Positions 33,260 through 41,400 of a stretch of 44,276 nucleotides of DNA are shown here, piece after piece. The DNA is from an uncultured Porphyromonadaceae bacterium. GTDB taxonomy: Bacteria; Bacteroidota; Bacteroidia; Bacteroidales; Muribaculaceae. Position 1 is the first letter of the stretch, and each line of letters starts with the position of its first letter. Both the position numbers and the translations under genes were made by a program. The notes below the pieces were generated by a model. The model was not told the origin of the DNA. It worked only from the letters and a program-made list of their open reading frames with translations, and did not search any database. The stretch lies in the NCBI GenBank assembly GCA_900540205.1, contig UQER01000023.1:1-44276 (forward strand). The letters are read 5' to 3'.

Positions 33260-34600
33260 TTAGGATTTCCGGATAAGGAGGGAAAGTGTTTTGCTCACAC
33301 CGTTCTCATCCTTCACCGTTATTATGAACTTGTGGTCGCCGGCCTCGAATATCAGCGGCATAAACGTGGTGATATCGAAATCGAGTTCAGTTTCACCCTT
33401 CACCTCGTCGCCTACTTTAAAGCCGAGACCTTTAAGTCCCTCGGTATAGTCTTTGCCGTCCTTCACTGGATTCGCGAGGTCAAATTCCGAAGTCAGACCA
33501 ACACCTGAAAGCATGCTTTCGGTCAGAAAGTTCGATTCAATTTTCACATTCAGCGATGCAATCGGGGCTTCCGAGTGGATGTGAATCTTGGCTTCTTTTT
33601 TCCCTTCGCCGAAGTCATCTGCATTGTTGGGAGTATCGTCAAGCACATTGCCGTTGCCGTTGTCGTTGGCGAGTGTCTCGCTGGTAAAGGTAATTTTATC
33701 CTCGTCGCCGGGCTGAGGATCAGGGTCTTCGGGTTTCGGTTTCTCCTCCTGGTTGGGACGGTCGCCGGATTCCTGAATGTCCTCCTCCTGAATCACGCTG
33801 CCGTCAACGCTAACGGTCTTGGTGCTGCAGCTCACCACGATGCCCTGACCGTCGACAGTTCCCACCTCATCATCAGGAGTGTTTGGATTGTAGTTGAGGC
33901 GGAATGTGAGCTTGCGGTGCTGACCGGGGGCAATGTTCTCGAGCACGTGCGAGAAATCCTCGTTCACGCCGTTCACGCGGCCCTGGAAACGGGCCACCAT
34001 AGTGGTCTGTCCGTTGTATGCGAAATAGCCCGGACGTGTCTCCTTGCCGGTGTACTGCAGGTAGACCCCGGGAGTGGATGTGACGGTGATGGTGAAGCCC
34101 TCGCCTCCCGTGGCTGCGAGAAGTTTCGGCCCGTAGTCGATGGTGACACGCACATTGGCGAGCTTGCAGACAATGGGACCCACGTCAGTCACCTCTCCGT
34201 TGCGTATATCGAATGTCTGCGAACCGAGATAATACGGTGCCGACCATTCGGCATCCTTCAGCACGCGCGAACGCACCTGCACTTCGTAGCTTCCTACGGC
34301 GAATGTGGGGAGCTGAGGCATGGTGGCATAGGTCCACGATGCCACGTTGGCATTGTCGGATGTGCGGACCACATCGACAAGGAACGGAGAGAGGTCGATC
34401 GACGAACGCGAAGGCGCCTTTTTCGTGACATCCTCATCCTCCTTCTCATCCTCAACGGTGTTGACCTCGGCTAATATGGATTGGGTGTTGAGACGCCCTT
34501 CACCTGCGCCCTCCACCTCAGGCACCCAGTTGTCCGAGCACCCTGTGAAAGCAGCCGCCGCGGCCGCCCACGCTAATATGGATATGCTTTTAAATTTCAT
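33260..34600 (-). CDS. DUF4493 surface lipoprotein without a PCMD domain (second gene of operon)
   Basis: This 446-residue protein has a lipoprotein signal (AAAAFTGCSDNW, Cys21). Its DUF4493 domain starts GAGEGRLNTQSI and includes VTDVGPIVCKLANVRVTIDYG, which aligns with the same core in both neighbours. A Pro-Glu-Asp-rich linker at about 285-300 (NQEEKPKPEDPDPQPGDEDK) separates it from a C-terminal Ig-like domain that ends DHKFIITVKDENGVSKTLSLLIRKS. It lacks the fibronectin-like and PCMD modules present in the genes on either side. Gaps of 29 and 15 bases to its neighbours imply one transcript. It may be a shorter partner or stalk in a surface complex. No function is known. Confidence 0.8.
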   Translation of the reverse strand: MKFKSISILAWAAAAAAFTGCSDNWVPEVEGAGEGRLNTQSILAEVNTVEDEKEDEDVTKKAPSRSSIDLSPFLVDVVRTSDNANVASWTYATMPQLPTFAVGSYEVQVRSRVLKDAEWSAPYYLGSQTFDIRNGEVTDVGPIVCKLANVRVTIDYGPKLLAATGGEGFTITVTSTPGVYLQYTGKETRPGYFAYNGQTTMVARFQGRVNGVNEDFSHVLENIAPGQHRKLTFRLNYNPNTPDDEVGTVDGQGIVVSCSTKTVSVDGSVIQEEDIQESGDRPNQEEKPKPEDPDPQPGDEDKITFTSETLANDNGNGNVLDDTPNNADDFGEGKKEAKIHIHSEAPIASLNVKIESNFLTESMLSGVGLTSEFDLANPVKDGKDYTEGLKGLGFKVGDEVKGETELDFDITTFMPLIFEAGDHKFIITVKDENGVSKTLSLLIRKS

Positions 34601-34629
34601 ATTTTCAATCTATATTGTGGAGTTGCAAA

Positions 34630-37116
34630 TCAATCGTAATTAAGTGTCACATCGTCGATATACAGCTGCGAACCCATGTACGTGCCGTCGGAAAGATTCA
34701 ATGATTTAGGAGGTGTAAGCCAGTCAGTATTTTTCTGACTGTTGACATCATTGATTGACGATTTGAATATAACCTCGATAGACGCGGCCTTCGCGCACGG
34801 CACTGAATAGGTTAGTTCAAGAGTTTTTTCAGTATAGGAATCAGTCTTACTGATAGTAAATTCATTGGAGGCGAGTATATTTTTGGAAGCATCGCGAATG
34901 ACTACTTTGGCCAAAGCCTGATCACTTGCATTCTTTGGAGCATATTTATACCAGAATGAAAGCGACGTAGGACGGACTGCAAAAGCAGTTCCATAATGCG
35001 CACCATTTGAATACGTCCCAAGATAAAGCTCACCGGCAGTAACATTTTCACAAGTACCCATTTTAGTTTCCCAAGCTACACTATGCGCGGAATTGCCTCC
35101 ACCCCAACCGACGGTACGGATAAGAGCCGCATAGCTGCCGCCATGTTTGTCTGTGGTATCTATTGTACCTGAAATCGCGCTATACGCACAACCGTTTCGG
35201 TCAGTCCACGAGGTTGATGAGCCGCCTTCTGAAGTGGTCAATTGGTTCAGTGTATTCCATACGGGAGCGGCATCGCCTGCTGCGAACGGATAGCTCACCC
35301 ACCAATATCTTGTGCCGCCCTCTGTTCTGCTCCACTGCTCCATGTCGCCGTTGGGTAACTGATTTGGTGCTTCTGTAGTGAATGTCACAGGTTCCGACTG
35401 GCCGCCATTGGCCTCGGCTTTCACATAATACTTGGTGCCGGGAGTGAGACCGCTGATTTTCTCACCGCCATCACTGTTGGCAAGCTTGTCGCTCGACACC
35501 TGAGTGTAGTTGGTGCCGTCGGTCGAGAGGAACCATTTTGCAAAACGGATATATTCTGAGGCATGGTTGCCAAGGATACGCATCGTTGCATGGGTGGCGA
35601 ACACATCGGATTCGTTATACGAGATTGCCACGCCGGTGCGGACCACGGTGACGGGAGCGAGCGACAGGGAGTTGTTGCCGAGCACCACTGCGCGGAACAC
35701 CACATCGTTGGCGCTGCGCGGAATGGGCAGACGAACCTTATACTTGTTTGAGCCGGGCACATGCTCCAGGCGTTCATGCACCACGCGCTGATATGCACCG
35801 TTGTTGTCCATAACCTCGAAGCGCACAAAGTCGCGCAGGTCCTCGTTGTTGAACAGCATGTCGACTACCATCGACTCCTCGTTGACGGCAGGTGTATAAA
35901 CCTTCTCCACAGCCAGCGTGAGCTTCTGCACTACGACGGTGAACGACATCGGCTCCGACACCTTGTTATATTTGTCGGTAACGGTGAGGGTGAATGTGGT
36001 GCGGTTGTCGCTGGAAGCGTTGTATGTGAGTTTGCTCAGCCCCTCGCGGAAGTCCACGAGCGCCATCTGCGTGGTTGTGCCGCGGAATCCCTGCGGACGG
36101 ATGCCGAACTCCTCGATTTTTGCCAGGTTCTCGGCATCGGCCGGGAAGTTGACCACCGGCGGCCATCCCTGGGTGATGAGCGACGCGCCCTGAGTGGTGA
36201 GCTGCCCGGAGGCCACGCCGGCAATTGCTGTGGCCACCACGCGCAGCGGCCCGGAGGTGGTGGTACCCTCCACTATGGTGATCTCCTCGCCGGGGGTGAA
36301 ACCTACGGCCGAGAGCGTGGGCGCGGGGGCAAGAAGAATCTGGTCGGAAACATCGATCTCCACCGTTTCCTCCACAAGTTCGGAGTTGAATGTCACCGTA
36401 ATGGCCGAACCGCCCGATTCGGCTCCCAGCCCCATAGTCACCACATAGTGGTTGCGGGCCTCGGCAGTGAATTCGGCGGCCTTGAGCTTGCCCTTCACAC
36501 CGTTGGGCTTGGTCACATCGGCGTAGATGGTTATGAGACCCGGCTCAACGTAGGCGGCGCGTTCCTCGCCGGCGGTGTGGATGATGGAATTACCCTTCGA
36601 GGTGGCAATCTCCACCGAATAGGAGGGGAAATAGTTCTTGAAATCCTCGCCGTAGACGATGCTCACCATCGAGTTGGCCAGCGTGGCCGTAAGCGACACG
36701 GGTGTTGCCTCGTTCTCATGGAGCACCACCTCGGTCGAACCTTTATAATAAGGTGCGGCAAAATCCTCCTTCCCCTCCTCGCCGTAGTAAGCATCGATGG
36801 TGTAACGGCCGATGGGGAACGTGGTGGTGGGATCAAAATCAGCGAGTTTGTAGGTGAACACCTTTCCGCTGAGATGAGAGGTCATTTTCAAAGTCAGGTC
36901 ACCGGCATCGATATGGTCTGCCTCGGTGGCTACACGCGAGGCGGCCGACCGGCCGGAAAGTTTCTGCGGCGCCTTCACGTCGCGGTCAACCCCGACGTTG
37001 AGCAGCATGCGGCCGCCGTCGCCCGAATCACCGGAGGGGTCGAATGTGTCGCTGCATGCACTGACTGCAAGCAGTGCGGCCACACAACAAGCGCCTTTTA
37101 ACAGTTGTCTGATCAT
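34630..37116 (-). CDS. DUF4493 and PCMD-domain surface lipoprotein (first gene of operon)
   Basis: I start this gene at the ATG at 37116 (828 residues), giving the lipoprotein signal MIRQLLKGACCVAALLAVSAC (Cys21); an in-frame ATG at 37152 would add 12 residues. A DUF4493 domain (to about 230; SGDGGRMLLNVGVDRDVKA, LTATLANSMVSIVYGEDF) is followed by several Ig-like domains, a fibronectin-III-like domain (KISGLTPGTKYYVKAEANGG) and a C-terminal PCMD domain from QLPNGDMEQWS to SQLYIDDVTLNYD. The DNA for the PCMD part (about 34630-35150) is visibly more AT-rich than the rest of the gene, which hints at domain exchange. It heads the operon behind a -7 box at 37261-37268. Confidence 0.82.
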   Translation of the reverse strand: MIRQLLKGACCVAALLAVSACSDTFDPSGDSGDGGRMLLNVGVDRDVKAPQKLSGRSAASRVATEADHIDAGDLTLKMTSHLSGKVFTYKLADFDPTTTFPIGRYTIDAYYGEEGKEDFAAPYYKGSTEVVLHENEATPVSLTATLANSMVSIVYGEDFKNYFPSYSVEIATSKGNSIIHTAGEERAAYVEPGLITIYADVTKPNGVKGKLKAAEFTAEARNHYVVTMGLGAESGGSAITVTFNSELVEETVEIDVSDQILLAPAPTLSAVGFTPGEEITIVEGTTTSGPLRVVATAIAGVASGQLTTQGASLITQGWPPVVNFPADAENLAKIEEFGIRPQGFRGTTTQMALVDFREGLSKLTYNASSDNRTTFTLTVTDKYNKVSEPMSFTVVVQKLTLAVEKVYTPAVNEESMVVDMLFNNEDLRDFVRFEVMDNNGAYQRVVHERLEHVPGSNKYKVRLPIPRSANDVVFRAVVLGNNSLSLAPVTVVRTGVAISYNESDVFATHATMRILGNHASEYIRFAKWFLSTDGTNYTQVSSDKLANSDGGEKISGLTPGTKYYVKAEANGGQSEPVTFTTEAPNQLPNGDMEQWSRTEGGTRYWWVSYPFAAGDAAPVWNTLNQLTTSEGGSSTSWTDRNGCAYSAISGTIDTTDKHGGSYAALIRTVGWGGGNSAHSVAWETKMGTCENVTAGELYLGTYSNGAHYGTAFAVRPTSLSFWYKYAPKNASDQALAKVVIRDASKNILASNEFTISKTDSYTEKTLELTYSVPCAKAASIEVIFKSSINDVNSQKNTDWLTPPKSLNLSDGTYMGSQLYIDDVTLNYD

Positions 37117-37228
37117 TTTTGATATGTATGAATTAATACCTATTTTTTTCACTGTGTTTTCAAATCCGGGGCAACCACACCCGCATCCTTAATGCTCAAA
37201 AAAAACATTCCAGAGCTTTTTCGTTGCA

Positions 37229-37268
37229 TGGCTGCGCTCTGATGCAGCGATCCCGAAAAGCAAAATTA
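37229..37268 (-). promoter_or_regulatory. -7 promoter box and leader hairpin of the DUF4493 operon
   Basis: TAATTTTG on the minus strand (37261-37268) matches the -7 consensus, without a clear -33 box. Transcription would start near 37254, giving a leader of about 138 bases. Early in that leader GCTGC and GCAGC pair around an 8-base loop (about 37229-37247). The 322-base gap 37117-37438 otherwise holds only this signal and the guaB promoter. Confidence 0.4.
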
Positions 37269-37395
37269 CCTGCGAAAATACACATTTTTTTTCACTTCGG
37301 CCGCACATGCGTTGTTAAAATTTAAAATCAACGGCATTAGTGCCAGAAATTTTACAAAATCCGACAATTTTTACAGCTTTTTCAGCGAATTTGCG

Positions 37396-37403
37396 TATCT
37401 TTG
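37396..37403 (+). promoter_or_regulatory. -7 promoter box of guaB, which decides the start codon
   Basis: TATCTTTG matches TAnnTTTG. Transcription would start near 37410, so the upstream in-frame GTG at 37340 would not be in the mRNA and the ATG at 37439 is the real start. A -33 TTTG is not seen at the usual spacing. Confidence 0.55.
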
Positions 37404-37438
37404 CATGCAATATAGTAGACTCTAAACAAGATTTCGAT

Positions 37439-38920
37439 ATGTCATCATTTATTGCAGACAGGGTTAAGATGGACGGCCTCACATTCGACGACGTCCTCCT
37501 CATTCCCGCTTACTCAGATGTGCTTCCGCGCGAAGTCGACCTCAGCACCCGCTTCTCGCGCCGTATCAAACTGAACGTGCCCATCGTTTCGGCCGCAATG
37601 GACACCGTGACCGAGGCAAAGATGGCCATAGCCATCGCCCGTGAAGGTGGTATAGGGGTTATTCACAAAAACATGTCGATCGAGGAGCAGGCCCGTCAGG
37701 TGCACGCCGTGAAACGCGCCGAAAACGGCATGATCTATGACCCCGTAACCATCCAGCGCGGCTCCACAGTGGGCGACGCCCTGAAAATGATGGAGGAATA
37801 CCACATCGGCGGTATCCCCGTGGTCGACGCCGACAACATCCTCGTGGGCATCGTCACCAACCGCGACCTCCGTTTCGAGCGCGACCTCAACCGCCCCGTC
37901 GACGAGGTAATGACCTCCGAAAACATCGTCACCACCTCGCAGAGCACAAACCTGGAGGAGGCAGCCGAAATTCTGCAACGCCATAAAATAGAGAAACTCC
38001 CCGTGGTTGACCAGCAGGGCCACCTCGTGGGGCTTGTGACATACAAGGATATCACCAAGGCAAAGGACAAACCTTTCGCCTGCAAGGACCATCTGGGCCG
38101 CCTGCGCGTGGCTGCCGGTGTGGGTGTGACAGCCGACTCCATGCAGCGTGTGGACGCATTGGTTGCCGCCGGTGCCGACGCCATCGTGATCGACACCGCC
38201 CACGGCCACTCCAAAGGCGTGATCGGCGTGCTCCGTGCCGTCAAGGAGAAATATCCTGAAATCGACGTGGTTGTGGGCAACATCGCCACAGGCGACGCCG
38301 CCCGCTACCTCGTGGAGAACGGCGCCGACGGCGTGAAAGTTGGCATCGGCCCCGGCTCCATCTGCACCACCCGCATCATCGCCGGCGTGGGCGTTCCGCA
38401 GCTCTCGGCCATCTACGACGTGGCCAAGGCCCTGGAAGGCACCGGTGTGCCCCTGATTGCCGACGGCGGCATCCGCTACAGCGGCGACATAGTCAAGGCA
38501 CTCGCAGCCGGCGGCTACAGCGTGATGCTCGGCGGCATGCTCGCAGGCGTGGAGGAATCGCCCGGCGACACCATCATATTCAACGGACGTAAATACAAGA
38601 GCTACCGCGGCATGGGCTCGCTCGAAGCCATGGAGAAAGGCTCGAAGGACCGCTATTTCCAGGCCAACGAAACCGACGCAAAGAAACTCGTGCCCGAAGG
38701 CATCGCCGCACGCGTGCCCTACAAAGGCTCGCTCTACGAAGTGGTCTACCAGATGCTCGGCGGCCTCCGCTCCGGCATGGGCTACTGCGGTGCCCACAAC
38801 ATCGAGGCACTCCACTCGGCATCGTTCACCCGCATCACCAATGCCGGCATCAACGAGAGCCATCCCCACGATGTGGCAATCACCAGCGAAGCCCCCAACT
38901 ACTCGGCATCGGCACGCTGA
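37439..38920 (+). CDS. guaB: Inosine-5'-monophosphate dehydrogenase
   Basis: This 493-residue enzyme oxidises IMP to XMP with NAD+, the rate-limiting step to guanine nucleotides. The start at 37439 gives the standard N-terminus MSSFIADRVKMDGLTFDDVL; the reading frame is open further upstream but passes through the promoter. The TIM barrel is interrupted by two CBS domains (about 95-205; PVTIQRGSTVGDALKMM and VTTSQSTNLEEAAEIL). The catalytic Cys309 is in GIGPGSICTTR, and the flap arginine-tyrosine region is in KSYRGMGSLEAM with KGSKDRYFQ. The length and all motifs are normal. It heads a same-strand run with an rRNA methyltransferase and radA, 35 bases before the next start. Confidence 0.97.
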   Translation: MSSFIADRVKMDGLTFDDVLLIPAYSDVLPREVDLSTRFSRRIKLNVPIVSAAMDTVTEAKMAIAIAREGGIGVIHKNMSIEEQARQVHAVKRAENGMIYDPVTIQRGSTVGDALKMMEEYHIGGIPVVDADNILVGIVTNRDLRFERDLNRPVDEVMTSENIVTTSQSTNLEEAAEILQRHKIEKLPVVDQQGHLVGLVTYKDITKAKDKPFACKDHLGRLRVAAGVGVTADSMQRVDALVAAGADAIVIDTAHGHSKGVIGVLRAVKEKYPEIDVVVGNIATGDAARYLVENGADGVKVGIGPGSICTTRIIAGVGVPQLSAIYDVAKALEGTGVPLIADGGIRYSGDIVKALAAGGYSVMLGGMLAGVEESPGDTIIFNGRKYKSYRGMGSLEAMEKGSKDRYFQANETDAKKLVPEGIAARVPYKGSLYEVVYQMLGGLRSGMGYCGAHNIEALHSASFTRITNAGINESHPHDVAITSEAPNYSASAR

Positions 38921-38955
38921 GCAGCCACTCTCCCCTCTCATCACATGAACAACGA

Positions 38956-39783
38956 ATGACCTCCCGACCGGACAATAAGGTTAACCCCACAGGCGGCGAT
39001 GGCGCGGTTCAACGCGCCACCGCCGCTCAACGTAAACTCGCGGCATCGCTGCAGCAGACGCGACACCGCCGCGACACCGGCCTGTTTGCCATAGAAGGCA
39101 CCCGTGCGGTGACCGACACGCTCGGTCTTTTCCACACCGAGATGATTCTCGCCACCCCCGCGTGGCTCGGTTCCGACGCCGCAAAAGCCATCCGGCACAC
39201 AGCGGCGCCGGTTCTCTCGGTTTCGGAAAGCGAGATGGAACGCCTGTCGGCCATGAAAACCCCGCAGGGGGTGGTGGCCGTGTGCCGCATCCCGGTGCGT
39301 GAAACGCCTGCCGACCTCGGGACACACAGCCTTGTCCTGGCGCTCGACGACGTGCAGGACCCCGGCAACCTCGGAACCATCATCCGCGTGGCCGACTGGT
39401 TCGGCGTGCGCACCATCCTCGCCTCCCGCAACACCGTGGACGCCTTCAACCCCAAGGTGGTGCAGGCCACAATGGGCGCCCTGGCCCGCGTCGGGGTGCA
39501 TTATGTCGACCTTGCCGACACCCTTGCCAAAGCCGCGGCCGCCGGAACCGCCATCTGCGGCACACTGCTCGACGGCGAAAACATCTACCGCTCGCAGCTC
39601 CCGGCCGCAGGCATCGTGGTGATGGGCAACGAGGGGAACGGCCTCTCGCAGCAAGTGCGGGCGCTGCTCACCCACCGGCTGCTCATACCACCCTATCCTG
39701 CTTCCGACGCCGACGGCGTGGAATCGCTCAACGTGGCCATGGCCACAGGCATCGTGCTCAGTGAATTCCGCCGCCGACTGTAA
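38956..39783 (+). CDS. SpoU/TrmH-family RNA 2'-O-methyltransferase (RlmB-like)
   Basis: This 275-residue protein transfers a methyl group from S-adenosylmethionine to a ribose 2'-hydroxyl of RNA, probably 23S rRNA. An N-terminal substrate-binding domain (about 20-100; GLFAIEGTRAVTDTL) leads to the SPOUT knot. All three SpoU motifs are present: DDVQDPGNLGTIIRVADWFG (motif 1), GIVVMGNEGNGLS (motif 2), and ESLNVAMATGIVLSEF (motif 3). The arginine in IIRVAD and the NEGNGLS loop are the catalytic elements. Whether it modifies rRNA or tRNA cannot be read from sequence alone. It lies 35 bases after guaB and 27 before radA. Confidence 0.92.
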   Translation: MTSRPDNKVNPTGGDGAVQRATAAQRKLAASLQQTRHRRDTGLFAIEGTRAVTDTLGLFHTEMILATPAWLGSDAAKAIRHTAAPVLSVSESEMERLSAMKTPQGVVAVCRIPVRETPADLGTHSLVLALDDVQDPGNLGTIIRVADWFGVRTILASRNTVDAFNPKVVQATMGALARVGVHYVDLADTLAKAAAAGTAICGTLLDGENIYRSQLPAAGIVVMGNEGNGLSQQVRALLTHRLLIPPYPASDADGVESLNVAMATGIVLSEFRRRL

Positions 39784-39810
39784 ACATTTTCCACCACCCC
39801 AAACACTCCG

Positions 39811-41208
39811 ATGGCAAAAGCAAAAGAAAAAACCGTGTGGTTCTGCACCGAATGCGGCGCCGACTCGCCCAAATGGGAGGGGCGCTGCCCGTCGTGCGGA
39901 GCATGGAACACCATGGTGGAGGAACGCATCACCCCACGAAAGGGCGAGCTGCTTTCGGGCGCGCCCGGAGCATCGCGTTCCGGCGGCAAAGCCTCGCCGC
40001 GCAGCATTCCGCAACCCATAAGCGAGATTCCGCAGGGGAGCGAGATGCGCATCCACATGCCTTCGGAAGAGCTTAACCGCGTGCTCGGCGGAGGCCTCGT
40101 GAGCGGCTCCATAGTGCTTGTGGGTGGCGAACCCGGCATCGGCAAGTCAACACTTGTGCTCCAGAACATCCTGGCCATCAAGTCGCGCCGCATCCTCTAT
40201 GTGTCGGGCGAAGAGAGCCCGCAGCAGATAAAGATGCGCGCCGACCGCATCGGACGCCTGAGCGACAACTGCTTCGTGGTGTCGGAAACATCGCTTGAAA
40301 ACATCTTCGCACACATCCGTCAGGTAGAGCCGCAGCTGCTCATAGTCGACTCCATACAGACCATCGCCTCCGACGCCCTCGACTCGGCCGCCGGAAGCGT
40401 GAGCCAGGTGCGCGAATGCGCCGCTGCCCTTCTGCGCTACGCCAAGGAGCAGAACGTGCCGGTGCTGCTCATCGGCCACATCAACAAGGAGGGCTCGCTG
40501 GCAGGTCCCAAGGTGCTTGAGCACATTGTGGACGCCGTGCTGCAGTTCGAGGGCGACAGCCAGTACATGTACCGCATTCTGCGCGCCACCAAAAACCGCT
40601 TCGGCAACACCTCCGAGCTGGGCATCTACGAGATGTGCCAGCGCGGACTGCGCGAGGTGACCAACCCCTCGGAAATGCTCGTGAGCCACGTGGACGGCGA
40701 GCCCCTCTCGGGCTGCGCCATTGGCGTGACCATCGAGGGGATACGCCCCTTCCTCATCGAGGCGCAGGCGCTGGTGTCGACGGCAGCCTACGGCACGCCG
40801 CAGCGCTCAGTCACCGGCTTCGACTCCAAGCGCATGAACATGCTCCTGGCAGTGCTCGAAAAGCGCGTGGGCTTCAAACTGGCCCAGAAGGACGTGTTTC
40901 TCAACATTGCCGGAGGCCTGAAAGTGGCCGACCCGGCGCTCGACCTCGCCGTTATCGCGGCCATACTCTCCTCAAACGTCGACATGACCGTGCCACAAGG
41001 CACCTGCCTCACCGGCGAGATTGGCCTGAGCGGTGAGATACGCCCCGTCAACCGCATGGAGCAGCGCGTGCGCGAGGCCGACAAGCTGGGCATGTCCACC
41101 ATCATCGTGCCTGCCGGTTCGCTCAAAGGGGTGGACACCGGCAAACTGAACATCAACGTGGTGGAAGTGGGAAAAGTGGACGAAGCTTTCCGGCACCTGT
41201 TCGGCTGA
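39811..41208 (+). CDS. radA: DNA repair protein RadA (Sms), branch-migration ATPase
   Basis: This 465-residue protein acts with RecA in recombinational repair by driving branch migration. A zinc finger with Cys12, Cys15, Cys26 and Cys29 (FCTECGADSP, GRCPSCGAW) precedes the RecA-like core, with Walker A GGEPGIGKST (about 105-114), Walker B LLIVDSIQT, and the RadA-specific KNRFG motif at 261-265 (ATKNRFGNTSELGIYEM). A Lon-like C-terminal domain follows (GVTIEGIRPFLIEAQALVS to the end). Everything needed for function is present. It is the last gene of the guaB-methyltransferase-radA run, followed by a palindromic repeat. Confidence 0.96.
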   Translation: MAKAKEKTVWFCTECGADSPKWEGRCPSCGAWNTMVEERITPRKGELLSGAPGASRSGGKASPRSIPQPISEIPQGSEMRIHMPSEELNRVLGGGLVSGSIVLVGGEPGIGKSTLVLQNILAIKSRRILYVSGEESPQQIKMRADRIGRLSDNCFVVSETSLENIFAHIRQVEPQLLIVDSIQTIASDALDSAAGSVSQVRECAAALLRYAKEQNVPVLLIGHINKEGSLAGPKVLEHIVDAVLQFEGDSQYMYRILRATKNRFGNTSELGIYEMCQRGLREVTNPSEMLVSHVDGEPLSGCAIGVTIEGIRPFLIEAQALVSTAAYGTPQRSVTGFDSKRMNMLLAVLEKRVGFKLAQKDVFLNIAGGLKVADPALDLAVIAAILSSNVDMTVPQGTCLTGEIGLSGEIRPVNRMEQRVREADKLGMSTIIVPAGSLKGVDTGKLNINVVEVGKVDEAFRHLFG

Positions 41209-41209
41209 A

Positions 41210-41270
41210 GTGGGTGTTGCAAAGCCGCCAAATTCCGGTCAACGCGACAAAGGAGTTATGCAACACACTC
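41210..41270 (-). repeat. Palindromic repeat (family A, copy 2) after radA
   Basis: Arms GTGGGTGTTGCA (41210-41221) and TGCAACACACTC (41259-41270) pair over an 8-base core GTGTTGCA and partly beyond. Read on the minus strand, the order GTGTTGCATAAC, CCGGAATTTGGCGGC, TTTGCAACACCC matches the copy at 21113-21158, with a 12-base insertion. Bases 41271-41400, before the next gene, hold nothing I can assign. Confidence 0.6.
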
Positions 41271-41400
41271 CTGAATGTAAAAAAATTCGCACTCCCGCTG
41301 CAACTTTCGCGCCACTGGCGACGTCAAACATATATGCGGCCCTACAGCAAGGGCTACGCTTCGACAACACAGACAAATATCACACATTATTACTTATAAT

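Noticed and set aside
37140..37200. A tRNA-like T-arm string (TTCAAATCC) upstream of the DUF4493 operon
   Set aside because: No acceptor stem, anticodon arm or D-arm can be placed around it on either strand.
37514..38944. A 476-codon open frame on the minus strand opposite guaB, and similar long antisense frames opposite the susC-like gene (13753-15129) and the first DUF4493 gene (35761-37101)
   Set aside because: They mirror GC-rich coding DNA, have His- and Val-rich compositions with no domain, and lie fully inside genes with strong family matches.
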